Assembly (NCBI RefSeq): GCF_018531465.1
Contig: NZ_JAHDTF010000011.1
Location: 186,001-250,000 of the forward strand
Reading direction: 5' to 3'
DNA: 64,000 bases
Origin: Sphaerisporangium fuscum
GTDB lineage: Bacteria > Actinomycetota > Actinomycetes > Streptosporangiales > Streptosporangiaceae
The position numbers and the translations under genes were made by a program. Positions 15,972-25,883 of this stretch are shown here, one piece after another (within the stretch, counting starts at the first letter, position 1; every line of letters starts with the position of its first letter). The notes under the pieces are model-generated. The model was not told where the DNA came from. It made no database searches and saw nothing but the letters and a program-made list of their open reading frames with translations.

Positions 15972-16536
15972 TCAAACGAGGCGACCCGGCCAGTCGCCGC
16001 TGCGAGCGCGTATCTCCGCGGCCACCTCCTGCACGGACCGGCCATCGGTGTCCACGCGCAGATCACCCGCCCCGGCACGGTCGAGCGCCTCGGCCTCGCG
16101 CCGCGCGTTCGGCGACACGGTCCAGGGCGTCCGGATCCAGCCCTCTCAGCTCGTCACCGGGTAGGGCCGGCCCGCCTCCCCGGCCGCGCCGCGCGACGCG
16201 CTCGGCCAGCGTCGCCGGCCCTGCATGCAGACGGCACACGGTCGATGCCGTTCCAGGCGGCAACTCGGCATAGGCACGAATGGTGTCGCCGGAGTCGGCT
16301 TCCCCGGAGACGATCAGGCACCGCGCGCCCGCCGCGCGGTATCCGGCCCAGATCGCCGCGAGGTTGCGCGCCTTGAGGCGATGGCCGCCCACGTCGTCGT
16401 CCGCGACGGGACGCAGCGCACCGATCTGCTTCACATCGACGTAGGCGGCTCGCACGCCGGTCCGGTGGACCTGCGTGAAGATCTCGTAGCCGACCGCCGA
16501 CTTCCCGGCCGCCGTCGCGCCGCAGAGCCACAGCAC
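15972..16536 (-). pseudogene. Frameshifted P-loop kinase-like gene
   Basis: The reading frame begins with a clear Walker A, GATAAGKSAVG, followed by VDVKQIG and LIVSGE, as in small AAA-type/gluconate-kinase-like proteins of actinobacteria. Near 16095-16110 the frame is lost. One frame stops soon after at an Arg-Gly-rich tail, while the neighbouring frame continues as REAEALDRAGAGDLRVDTDG to a natural stop at 15972. A single-base indel therefore splits the gene, by real decay or sequencing error. The start is uncertain (GTG 16536 or upstream). Confidence 0.65.
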
Positions 16537-16635
16537 GGGTAGGGGCGCGGTAGCGGGTGCGGCATCGACCTGTGGTGCCGGCGGACGGCTCTGCCGCCCG
16601 AGGGGATTCCGGGACGGCGCGGCGGGCAGGGCGCC

Positions 16636-16785
16636 CGGCCATCCCCGGCCCGCTCGCCGATCAGCCGGGCCACCTCGGGCACCGTGAGGCCGCCGGTGTC
16701 CAGGCACATGTCGGCGTAGTCGCTCCGGTCCAGGGCCTCCGCCGCGGCGATCGCGTCCTCCGCCAGATCAGGACGCTGCCGGACG
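16636..16785 (-). pseudogene. C-terminal fragment of a second, paralogous kinase
   Basis: A minus-strand frame reads AEALDRSDYADMCLDTGG then VPEVARLIGERAG, which parallels the end of the adjacent kinase (AEALDRAGAGDLRVDTDG, VQEVAAEIRARSG). No Walker A part is present upstream; instead the 3' end of the gene at 16768-17274 overlaps it in another frame. It looks like what is left of a tandem duplicate. Confidence 0.5.
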
Positions 16786-17274
16786 CGGGTGGATCGCGGG
16801 GACGATGCGCCAGTCGCGCTGGAACACGAGGTTGTGCAGGTCGGCGGCGGCGATGGCGCGCAGGACGGGAACGAGTTCGGCCGCCTGCTCCGCGTCCGTC
16901 ACGTTGAGCGGCCACTCGCCGACCGTGGCGCCCCGCAGGTGCGGGTGGTGGAACCCGGCGCCGTAGTGGGCGGTCAGCGTGATCGGCGCGATGCCCGCCG
17001 TGCGCTGCGCCGGCCACGACAGCCGCCAGGCGGCGAAGCTGCCGCCCGCCGTGTCGGCGCGCGGACCGGTGGCCTGGATCGTGCCCGTCCCCAGCAGGAG
17101 GTGCCGGTCGAACTCGGCGAGCACCTGCCGTGCGGGCGCGTCGAGCAGGCCGACCGCCTGCCGGAAGGCGCTCTCCTTGCCGTGGCGGGTGGCGTGCCCG
17201 GCATGGGTGCCGTCGCGCAGGTCGCCGAAGTGGCGGATCAGCGCCTCGAGCGGGGCAGGGGCGGTGGAGGTCAC
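16768..17274 (-). CDS. Uncharacterised 168-residue protein
   Basis: I do not recognise this family. The protein is globular with no signal or membrane segment. It has an N-terminal helical part (LEALIRHFGDLRDG, LDAPARQVLAEF) and a beta-rich middle (PITLTAHYGAGFHHPHLRG), and ends NLVFQRDWRIVPAIHP. The GTG start at 17274 overlaps the stop of the upstream hydrolase gene (GTGA), so the two form an operon and probably act together. Its end overlaps a kinase fragment in another frame. Confidence 0.6.
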   Translation of the reverse strand: MTSTAPAPLEALIRHFGDLRDGTHAGHATRHGKESAFRQAVGLLDAPARQVLAEFDRHLLLGTGTIQATGPRADTAGGSFAAWRLSWPAQRTAGIAPITLTAHYGAGFHHPHLRGATVGEWPLNVTDAEQAAELVPVLRAIAAADLHNLVFQRDWRIVPAIHPRPAAS

Positions 17275-18068
17275 GGCAGGTCCTTTCGCAGGGCTCGGGC
17301 GAGGTGGTGGATGAGGGGGCCGTCCGGGCGCAGGATGTCGCCGTGGGCGGCGCCCGGCGGGTGGAGGAGCCGTACGGGGACGCCGACCCGGCGCAGGCGG
17401 TGCGCGTAGGTCACGACGTCGTCGTGGACGGGGTCGTCGCGGCCGACGGCGAGGACGGCGGGCGCGACCCCGGCCAGGGACGGCGCCTCCCAGGGCGTCG
17501 AGTACAGGCGGGTGCCGTCGTGGTCGTAGGCGGCGCTCTCGCCGGTCCCTCGCCAGGCGCGCCAGGCCTGGCGCAGCACGGACGCCTGCGGGTAGGCGGA
17601 GGGTGAGCGGTGGTAGGACGGGCTGCCGCATGTGGGGTCCAGCGGCGGGTAGGCCAGCACCTGCGCGGCCAGCGGCAGGCCGCGGTCCCGTGCGGCCAGG
17701 GCGGCGCAGGCGGCGAGCGTGCCGCCCGCGCTGTCGCCGCCCACCGCGAGCGGGCTCCCCGCCGCCTGGTCACGGGCCCAGGCGAGGGCCGTGAGGACGT
17801 CCCGCACGGCGCTGGGGTGGCGGTGACGCGGCGCGAGCCGGTAGTCGACGCTGATCACCGACCATCCGGAGTGCGCGGCCAGGGCCGCGGTGGCGTGGTG
17901 CCACTCGGCCGCCGAACCGTGCTGCCAGCTTCCGCCGTGCGCCCAGACCAGCAGCCCGGCCTCGGGACGGTCCTGCGGTCGGTAGACCTGGACCGGGAGG
18001 GGGCGGGCGCCGGGAAGGACGAGCCGGGACCACGACCGGCGCTCGCCGGTCGTCATGGGCATGACCAT
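17271..18068 (-). CDS. Alpha/beta hydrolase of the HSL/esterase type
   Basis: This 265-residue protein carries the oxyanion-hole HGGSW, nucleophile elbow GDSAGG, the acid in VGRDDPVHDD and the catalytic His in GAAHGD. This is the layout of hormone-sensitive-lipase-like carboxylesterases. The ATG at 18068 is five bases after GAGGAG; other ATGs follow closely. It is coupled to the uncharacterised gene downstream by GTGA. Substrate is unknown; a small ester or lactone is likely. Confidence 0.85.
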   Translation of the reverse strand: MVMPMTTGERRSWSRLVLPGARPLPVQVYRPQDRPEAGLLVWAHGGSWQHGSAAEWHHATAALAAHSGWSVISVDYRLAPRHRHPSAVRDVLTALAWARDQAAGSPLAVGGDSAGGTLAACAALAARDRGLPLAAQVLAYPPLDPTCGSPSYHRSPSAYPQASVLRQAWRAWRGTGESAAYDHDGTRLYSTPWEAPSLAGVAPAVLAVGRDDPVHDDVVTYAHRLRRVGVPVRLLHPPGAAHGDILRPDGPLIHHLARALRKDLP

Positions 18069-18190
18069 GGATGCTCCTCATGTCGGGAACGGATCGCCGT
18101 GGCCGTGTTCACGACCGGCGCGGGGCTCCTCGGCCGGCGGCCCGCCGCCGGCCGTCCGGTCGGCCGGCGGAGCCGCCGGGTGCCGAAGAG

Positions 18191-19618
18191 TCAGGCGCGC
18201 CGGGTGCGCAGGGCGACGGCGGCGATGACGACGCCGAGCAGGACGAGAACGGCGTTGACGGCGATGGCGGTGGTGACGCCGTGCAGGATGGCCCCCGCGG
18301 ACACCGCGCCGCCCGTCGTGGCGGTGACGATCGCGGACATGATCGGGGTGCCCATGGTGATCCCGATCTGCTGGGACATCGAGGCCAGCCCGGTGGCCAG
18401 CCCCTGCTCGTGGTCCGGCAGGCCGGTGGTGGCGGTGACCATGAAGCCGACGATGACCAGCATGTTGCCCACGCCGCCGAGGAAGGTGGCGGGCAGCAGC
18501 AGCCCCATGGAGGCCGGCGTGTCTCCCAGGAGGAGCAGGACGGCGGTGAAGGCCGCCTGCAGCAGCCCGCCTCCGACCAGGACGGCCGTGGTGGAGGTGC
18601 GGGTGATCACCTTCGGGGCGAGCAGCCCGCCGGCGACGGTCCCGAGGCCGAGGACGCCGAAGGAGAGCCCGGCGCCCAGGGCCGAGAAGCCGAGGGTCTT
18701 CTGCAGGTAGAGGGTGAGCAGGTACACCAGGGAGGTCTCGGTGACGAAGGCGAGCATCCCGAGCAGGTTGCCCCAGGCCACGGTCCGCTTGCCGAGCACC
18801 CGCAACGGGACCAGGGGCTGGGCGGCCCTGCGCTCGACGAGGTAGAAGACGATCAGCAGCAGCGCGCCGGCCAGCAGCCCCGCCACGGCGAGGGGGTGGG
18901 TCCAGCCGTGCTCGCCGGCCTGGGTCAGGCCGTAGACGATGCCGAGCAGCCCGAGGGTGACGCTCAGCACGCCCGGCAGGTCGATCTTGGGGCGGTCGGC
19001 GGGCCGGGATTCGGCGATGACGGCGGGCGCGACGGCGAGCACGGCGAGCGCGACGGGGACGTTGATGAAGAACGCCCAGCGCCAGGAGAGCAGGTCGGTG
19101 AGGACGCCGCCGAGGACCGCGCCGGTGGTGAACCCGGCGGACATGAGGGCGCCGTTGAGGCCCAGGGCCTTCTGCCGCAGCGGTCCTTCGGGGAAGGACG
19201 TGGTGAGCAGGGCGAGGCCCGCGGGGGTGGCGGCGGCGGTCGCGAGCCCCTGGGCGATCCGGGCGATGATGAGGACCTCGGGGGATGGGGCGAGCCCGCC
19301 GGCGAGCGAGGCCACGCTGAGCAGCGCGAGGCTGCCGAGGAAGATGCGCTTACGGCCGATCAGGTCGCCGACGCGGCCGAAGAAGAGGGTGAACCCGGCC
19401 GCGCACAGGGCGAAGGCGGTGGCGATCCACTGCAGATCGGCCAGGGAGAAGCCGAGGTCGTCGCCGATGCGGGGCAGGGCCACGTTCAGGATCGAGAAGT
19501 CCACGGCCAGCATGAACTGGGCGACCAGCAGCACCGTGAGGATGACCTTGAGGCGGCCGGTCAGGTGTCGTGGCGGCGCCTCGTGCGCGGACGCCGGCAG
19601 GGGTTTCGTGATGGACAT
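18191..19618 (-). CDS. MFS drug/H+ antiporter, DHA2-like
   Basis: This 475-residue integral membrane protein has many hydrophobic segments. AVDFSILNVALPRIGDDL in the first helix and FGRVGDLIGRKRIF in the 2-3 loop (motif A) are typical of DHA2-family multidrug efflux pumps. It is divergent from the TetR gene at 19757, the usual repressor/efflux arrangement, and the 138-base gap holds inverted repeats. A 120-base gap separates it from the hydrolase downstream. Predicted role: proton-driven export of a hydrophobic compound. Confidence 0.9.
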   Translation of the reverse strand: MSITKPLPASAHEAPPRHLTGRLKVILTVLLVAQFMLAVDFSILNVALPRIGDDLGFSLADLQWIATAFALCAAGFTLFFGRVGDLIGRKRIFLGSLALLSVASLAGGLAPSPEVLIIARIAQGLATAAATPAGLALLTTSFPEGPLRQKALGLNGALMSAGFTTGAVLGGVLTDLLSWRWAFFINVPVALAVLAVAPAVIAESRPADRPKIDLPGVLSVTLGLLGIVYGLTQAGEHGWTHPLAVAGLLAGALLLIVFYLVERRAAQPLVPLRVLGKRTVAWGNLLGMLAFVTETSLVYLLTLYLQKTLGFSALGAGLSFGVLGLGTVAGGLLAPKVITRTSTTAVLVGGGLLQAAFTAVLLLLGDTPASMGLLLPATFLGGVGNMLVIVGFMVTATTGLPDHEQGLATGLASMSQQIGITMGTPIMSAIVTATTGGAVSAGAILHGVTTAIAVNAVLVLLGVVIAAVALRTRRA

Positions 19619-19626
19619 GACAGAGA

Positions 19627-19719
19627 GTTCCCTTCAGGAACGCCGATGACGGCCAAACAGGCCTGCAGTTCCGTTAAACTGAGAGAACCGTAGCACTAGA
19701 TGCGCCCCTAAGGGAACTG
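19627..19719. promoter_or_regulatory. Probable TetR operator region
   Basis: The gap between the MFS and TetR genes contains GTTCC-CTTCA-GGAAC (19627-19641), CAGTT-N6-AACTG (19666-19681) and a GGAACTG copy at 19713-19719. These share the half-site GGAAC(TG). They are candidate binding sites for the TetR protein encoded at 19757, controlling both genes. Confidence 0.45.
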
Positions 19720-19756
19720 AAGTACCGATAAGGGGGCCCTTGAGGAGGAGTCCGTC

Positions 19757-20365
19757 ATGGCCGCCGCTCCACAACCCGGTGCCGTCCGACCTGGCGGGCG
19801 CACCGCCCGCGTTCGCGAGGCCGTCCTCGAGGCCGCCGGTGACGCCCTGGCGGAGAAGGGCTTCGACGGGCTCGACCTCGGCGAGATCGCGCGGGCGGCG
19901 GGCGTCGGGAAGACCACCGTCTACCGCCGCTGGGGCACACCCGGCGCGCTCGCCGCCGACCTTCTCCAGGACATGGCCGAACGATCCCTGCCCCGCTCCC
20001 GCAACGGCGACGTCGGCCAGGACCTGCGCGACAACGCCCGCCTGGTGGTCAAGACCCTCACCGATCCCCGCCAGGGCCGGCTGTTCAAGGCGCTGATCGC
20101 CGCCTCACTCTGCAACGACCAGGCCACGCAGGCGCTGCACCGCTTCTACGCCGTACGCATCGAGGAGTGGTCCGGCTGCGTCACCGACGCCATAGAACGA
20201 GGCGAACTGCCTCCCGGCACCGACCCGCGCCGGGTGATCGCCGCCGTCTCCGCGCCCCTGTACTACGCCCTGCTCAACACCGGGGAACCCCTGGACGACG
20301 CCGCCGCGGATCGCGCCGCCGCGGCGGCGCTGGCGGCGGCCCGGGCCGGGGTCATCTCGGGGTGA
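19757..20365 (+). CDS. TetR-family repressor
   Basis: This 202-residue protein has an N-terminal TetR DNA-binding domain (VLEAAGDALAEKGFDGLDLGEIARAAGVGKTTVYRRWG) shown by the recognition-helix signature GVGKTTVYRRW, and a helical C-terminal ligand/dimer domain. The ATG at 19757 follows TTGAGGAGGAG. Divergent from the MFS pump, which it most likely represses until a pump substrate binds. Confidence 0.92.
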   Translation: MAAAPQPGAVRPGGRTARVREAVLEAAGDALAEKGFDGLDLGEIARAAGVGKTTVYRRWGTPGALAADLLQDMAERSLPRSRNGDVGQDLRDNARLVVKTLTDPRQGRLFKALIAASLCNDQATQALHRFYAVRIEEWSGCVTDAIERGELPPGTDPRRVIAAVSAPLYYALLNTGEPLDDAAADRAAAAALAAARAGVISG

Positions 20366-20389
20366 ACGCCGCGGCGGAGCAAGCGAAAA

Positions 20390-20418
20390 GCCCGGACGGT
20401 CGGCACGACCGTCCGGGC
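20390..20418. terminator. Bidirectional terminator
   Basis: A perfect 13-base-pair stem (20390-20402 with 20406-20418) closes on a three-base loop. On the minus strand TTTT follows directly. It lies between the converging TetR and pruA genes and should end both transcripts. Confidence 0.85.
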
Positions 20419-20503
20419 ATCGCTGTCCCTGCGGGAGATGGTGGCCAAGAGGCCTGGTGGCGCCGAGGGCGGGTGTCCGCGCCCCCGGCACCGCGGGTGG
20501 GGC

Positions 20504-22129
<1,626 letters not shown>

Positions 22130-22137
22130 GGAAGACC

Positions 22138-23055
22138 TCACTTGGAGCGGAGTGAACGCAGGAAGAACGCGACGTTGGCAGGGCGCTCGGCCAGGCGGCG
22201 CATGAAGTAGCCGTACCAGTCGTCGCCGTAGGGCACGTAGACGCGGACCTTCGAGCCCGCGATGGCGAGCGCCTCCTGCTTGTCGGTCCTGATCCCGTAG
22301 AGCATCTGGTATTCGAAACTGTCGCGGCCGCGCCCGTGGCGGTCGGCCAGCAGCTCGGTGATGGCGATCAGCCGGTCGTCGTGCGTGGCCACCATGGGAT
22401 ACCCCTTCCCCTCCATGAGGATCCGCAGGCACCGCACGTACGCCTTGTCGACGTCGGTCTTCTTCTGGTACGCCACCGTCATCGGCTCGGCGTAGGCACC
22501 CTTGACCAGGCGCACCCGCGACCCCTCGTAGGCCAGATCGCGCAGGTCGGACTCGCTGCGGTACAGGTAGGCCTGGACGGCCACGCCGGTGGCGGGGAAG
22601 TCCTCGCGCAGCGTGCGCAGGATCGACAGCGTGGAGTCGACCGTGGTGTGGTCCTCCATGTCGAGGGTCACGGTGGTGCCGGCGTCGCGGGCGGCGGAGC
22701 AGATCTCCCTGGCGTGGTCGAGGGCCATGCCCTGGTCGAGCACCTGGCCGACGGCCGACAGCTTGACCGACACCTCGGCGCGGTCGCCGAGCCCGAGCGG
22801 GCGGAGCGCGTCGAGCATGGCGACGTACGCCTTGACGGTCTCCGCCGCGGCCCTGGCGTCCTTGGTCTCCTCGCCCAGGTGGTCGAGGGTGACCGTGAGG
22901 CGGGCGTCGGTGAGGCGCTGGACCGCCGACAGGGCGTCCGCGGTGCCCTCACCGGCGACGAACCGGTCGACCACGTGCCGGGTGACCGGGAGACCGGAGA
23001 CGGCGCGGCGCGCGAGGGAACTCCGCGACGCCGCCAAAAGTACGGAACCGAGCAT
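22138..23055 (-). CDS. putB: Proline dehydrogenase (monofunctional)
   Basis: This 305-residue FAD enzyme has KLSAVGQ, TLDMEDHT, RLVKGAYAEP, VATHDD and, near the end, EYQMLYGIR and VYVPYGDDWYGYFMRRLAERP, the hallmark substrate- and flavin-binding segments of PRODH. It oxidises proline to pyrroline-5-carboxylate and passes electrons to quinones. It is first in the operon with pruA. Start MLGSVLLAASRS at 23055 follows family practice. A PucR-type activator is encoded divergently 76 bases away. Confidence 0.95.
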   Translation of the reverse strand: MLGSVLLAASRSSLARRAVSGLPVTRHVVDRFVAGEGTADALSAVQRLTDARLTVTLDHLGEETKDARAAAETVKAYVAMLDALRPLGLGDRAEVSVKLSAVGQVLDQGMALDHAREICSAARDAGTTVTLDMEDHTTVDSTLSILRTLREDFPATGVAVQAYLYRSESDLRDLAYEGSRVRLVKGAYAEPMTVAYQKKTDVDKAYVRCLRILMEGKGYPMVATHDDRLIAITELLADRHGRGRDSFEYQMLYGIRTDKQEALAIAGSKVRVYVPYGDDWYGYFMRRLAERPANVAFFLRSLRSK

Positions 23056-23124
23056 GTTCACCACCCTAAATCCGCAGTTCAGCGGCATCCATGGACAACC
23101 GCCACGGCTCACGGCTACCCCGTT

Positions 23125-23138
23125 CATACATATGTATG
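23125..23138. promoter_or_regulatory. 14-base perfect palindrome at the regulator start
   Basis: CATACATATGTATG at 23125-23138 is its own reverse complement and includes the ATG at 23132. It sits in the 76-base gap between putB and the regulator gene. It may be an operator for that regulator or part of overlapping promoters. Confidence 0.45.
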
Positions 23139-24214
23139 ACAATGGGCGGGTGGACCTGCAGGAAATCGTCGACGAGATCGCCCGCGTGCTCGACGCCTCG
23201 GCGACACTGGAAGACCGCTCCTTCCAGTTGCTCGCCTACGCCGCCCAGAGCGGCGACATCGACACGGTGCGGCGCGAGTCGATCCTGCGCCGCCGCGCCT
23301 CCGACGAGGTCCGCGCCTACTTCGAGGGGTACGGCATCGCCTCGGCGCCCGGGCCGGTGCGCATCCCCGCCGACGAGCGTCTCGGCGTGCTCGCCCGGGT
23401 CTGCGTGCCGCTGCGCCACCGCGAGGTGACCTACGGGTATCTGTGGCTGCTCGACTCGGGGAAGCTGGACGACCGGCTGCTCGCGAGCGTCTCGCCGCTG
23501 GTCGAGCAGGCCGCGGCCGTGCTCGCCCGCGAGGCCCGCAGCCGCGCCGACCTCGGGGCGCGCCTGCGCGACCTGCTGTCGGCCGATCCCGAGCTGCGCG
23601 CCGCCGCGGGCCTCGACCTGGCCGGGCCCGTCGCCGCGATCGCCGTCCACAGCGTCTCCGGCCGGGTGGTGCCGCTGTGGACGCTGCCGCGCGGCGTCCT
23701 CGCCGACGCCGGCGACCCCGTCACCGCCGTCCTGGCGCCCGCCGCGCAGGCCCGCGCGGTCGCCGGCCGCGTCCAGGCCCTGTACGGCACGGCCGCCGGC
23801 ATCGGCGGGGCCCGGGAGGATCCGGGCGAGGCGTGGCGGAGCTGGCGGGAGGCGACGCTGGCCCTGCGGGTGGCCCAGAGGGTGCCGAGGTTCGCCTCTG
23901 TCGCCGCCTGGGCCGACCTGGGCGTCCACCGCGTCCTGGCGCGCCTGTCCGGGGCGCAGCTCGCCGACCTGGCGGCCGAGGCGGGCGCGCTCGAACCCGA
24001 GCTGGCCCGCACCGTCGAGACCTACCTCGACCGGGCCGGGCAGGCGGGAGAGACCGCCGCGCGGCTCGGGGTGCACCGGCAGACGCTGTACTACCGGCTG
24101 GCCAAGGCCGAGCGCCTGACCGGGCTCGACCTCGCCGACGGCGAGAACCGCCTGGTCCTCCACCTCGCCCTCAAGGCCGCCGAGCTCCTCGGCGGACCTC
24201 AGGGCGCGCGGTAG
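23132..24214 (+). CDS. PucR/CdaR-type transcriptional regulator of proline catabolism
   Basis: This protein of about 360 residues has a GAF-like sensor region in the first half (LLAYAAQSGD, CVPLRHREVTYGYLWLLD) and a C-terminal PucR helix-turn-helix (GETAARLGVHRQTLYYRLAKAE). Actinobacterial putBA-pruA operons are often controlled by a divergent PucR-type activator that responds to proline, and the position here matches. Two starts are possible: ATG 23132 inside the palindrome, or GTG 23150. Neither has a clear Shine-Dalgarno sequence. Its end overlaps the convergent GH16 gene by 16 bases. Confidence 0.87.
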   Translation: MYDNGRVDLQEIVDEIARVLDASATLEDRSFQLLAYAAQSGDIDTVRRESILRRRASDEVRAYFEGYGIASAPGPVRIPADERLGVLARVCVPLRHREVTYGYLWLLDSGKLDDRLLASVSPLVEQAAAVLAREARSRADLGARLRDLLSADPELRAAAGLDLAGPVAAIAVHSVSGRVVPLWTLPRGVLADAGDPVTAVLAPAAQARAVAGRVQALYGTAAGIGGAREDPGEAWRSWREATLALRVAQRVPRFASVAAWADLGVHRVLARLSGAQLADLAAEAGALEPELARTVETYLDRAGQAGETAARLGVHRQTLYYRLAKAERLTGLDLADGENRLVLHLALKAAELLGGPQGAR

Positions 24215-25212
24215 ATCTTGACCCAGTCGACGAACATCGAGACCGTCCGGGGCGTGGAGGCGTTGCGGCAGGGGGACCACTGGTTGCACACCACGTCGTT
24301 CTGCAGCGTCAGGTGCATCGGCTGCCCCTCCGGCACGCGGGGCCCGGCGTAGTCCCAGGTCTTCTGCCCGTCGAGCCAGAAGGTCAGCCGGCCGGGCAGC
24401 CAGTCGACGGCCACGGTGTGCCACTGGGTGAAGTCGGCGCGCATCTGGCTCTGCGCCTGCGGGGCCTCGCCCCGGTGGACGTAGATGCCGCCGGTCCGCC
24501 GCGAGGGGTCGATCACCTCGGCGAAGTCGATCTCGGAGTACTCGCCGTTCTCGCTGCTCGGCCACAGCAGGGTGACCAGGGAGTACCCGGCGCCCGCCTC
24601 GCCCCGGAACCGCACCTCCCACCGGCCGTACGTCTGCGACAGGTGGCTCGCGACCCCGCCGGAGAGGTCCTTCCCGCCGTAGAAGCCGCCGGTCATGTGC
24701 AGCACGCCGTCGTGAACGGTGGTGGCGCGCGCCGTCCGGGGGTTCACCTGGGCGTCGGGGGAGTCGTACACCTCCCATCTGCTCCGGTCGATCGCGCCGC
24801 CGTCGAAGTTCTCCACCAGCACCGGCGTGCCCCACCGGGCGTCCGGCTGCGCCGAGACGCGCTGGGTGGCCTGCCCGGAGGGCGCGCTCACGGCGGGGCG
24901 TCGCGTGGCGCTCGCGGAGGGGCGGCCGTACGAGGCGGGCGGGGGGACGGGGCGTTCGTACCGGCGGTCGTACACCGGCGGCGGAGGGGACGTGGGACCG
25001 TACCCGGACGGGTGGCCGCCGCTCGCCGGGCGGCCGGTGACCGGGCCGGCGTGCGGAGGGTGGTCCTGGGCCGAGGGGGAGGGGCGGCCGTGCGCCGCGG
25101 GCGGGCGGGCCGCGCCGACCGGGTGGCCCCCGTACGGGCCGTCGTGCCCCGGACCGGGACAGAGGCTCAACGTCGTCGCCGCTACGATCATGTACGCGTT
25201 ACGAATCGACAT
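24199..25212 (-). CDS. Secreted GH16-family glycoside hydrolase
   Basis: This protein of about 337 residues has a short hydrophobic N-terminus (MIVAATTLSLC) that may be a weak signal peptide, a Pro/Ser/Tyr-rich low-complexity linker (about 25-125), then a GH16 jelly roll. The catalytic signature is EYSEIDFAE (ExDxxE type: nucleophile and acid/base Glu). WEVRFR, TVAVDWLPGRLTFWLDG and a final VDWVKIY strand complete the fold. Likely substrates are beta-1,3/1,4-glucans or galactans outside the cell. The start is uncertain (ATG 25212, or GTG 25236). I cannot assign a subfamily. Confidence 0.82.
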   Translation of the reverse strand: MSIRNAYMIVAATTLSLCPGPGHDGPYGGHPVGAARPPAAHGRPSPSAQDHPPHAGPVTGRPASGGHPSGYGPTSPPPPVYDRRYERPVPPPASYGRPSASATRRPAVSAPSGQATQRVSAQPDARWGTPVLVENFDGGAIDRSRWEVYDSPDAQVNPRTARATTVHDGVLHMTGGFYGGKDLSGGVASHLSQTYGRWEVRFRGEAGAGYSLVTLLWPSSENGEYSEIDFAEVIDPSRRTGGIYVHRGEAPQAQSQMRADFTQWHTVAVDWLPGRLTFWLDGQKTWDYAGPRVPEGQPMHLTLQNDVVCNQWSPCRNASTPRTVSMFVDWVKIYRAP

Positions 25213-25295
25213 GCGCCCATGAAAGCAAGCGAACACCCCTGATCACCGGCTTATAGCGATTCGGTGTCGCATCGGGCCGCCCGCTGAGGCTCTTG

Positions 25296-25814
25296 TCACC
25301 GAGAGGTGTCGGGGCGGCGGGCGTGGGCGGGTCGCCGGTACCCGGGGTGCACGCCGGCCGTGAGCCCCTGCCGGTCGGCGATGAGCCCGAGCAGGGTGGC
25401 GAGTTGTTCCCGCTGGGACTCGTCCAGCCCGGAACAGATGTCGTCCTCGTGGGCGGAGGCCACGCGCCAGATCTCGCCCATGAGGCGCTCCGCCTCGGGG
25501 GTGAGGTGCAGGGCGTGGTTGCGGCGGTCCTCGGGGCTGCGGCGCCGCTCCACGAGCCCCTTGCGGTCGAGGTTGTCGATCAGCGTGACGACGCGGCTGG
25601 GCACGACACCGAGATCGGCGGCCAGCGACTGCTGGCTGCGGCCCGGGCTGGTGGCGATCATGCGCAGCAGCCCGATGTCGGGCGGGGTCAGCCCGAGTTC
25701 GCCGACCCGCTCGGCGAAGCGCCCTGTCGCGTGGGCGCCGAGCTGCGCCAGCAGGAACGCCACTCCCCTCGGCCGGGGGTGCTCGCCGTCGGTCGGTTGC
25801 CAGGGTGCGGTCAC
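25296..25814 (-). CDS. MarR-family regulator
   Basis: This 172-residue winged-helix protein has QQSLAADLGVVPSRVVTLIDNLDRKGLVERRRSPEDRRNHALHLT, of which GVVPSRVVTLIDNLDRKG is the recognition helix and RSPEDRRN the wing. The GTG start is at 25814. It is divergent from the SDR gene and the 69-base gap holds repeated GAATCATTC sites. It probably represses that gene and itself until an inducer binds. Confidence 0.92.
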   Translation of the reverse strand: MTAPWQPTDGEHPRPRGVAFLLAQLGAHATGRFAERVGELGLTPPDIGLLRMIATSPGRSQQSLAADLGVVPSRVVTLIDNLDRKGLVERRRSPEDRRNHALHLTPEAERLMGEIWRVASAHEDDICSGLDESQREQLATLLGLIADRQGLTAGVHPGYRRPAHARRPDTSR

Positions 25815-25835
25815 TGTCCTATCGTACTCGCATCA

Positions 25836-25861
25836 GAATCATTCTCCATAGTGAATCATTC
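25836..25861. promoter_or_regulatory. Direct repeats, probable MarR operator
   Basis: GAATCATTC occurs at 25836-25844 and again at 25853-25861, 17 bases apart. Each copy is almost palindromic. They lie between the divergent MarR and SDR genes in the only AT-rich stretch nearby, as expected for operator half-sites. Confidence 0.55.
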
Positions 25862-25883
25862 ACCTCAGAGAACGGAGTTCGAC

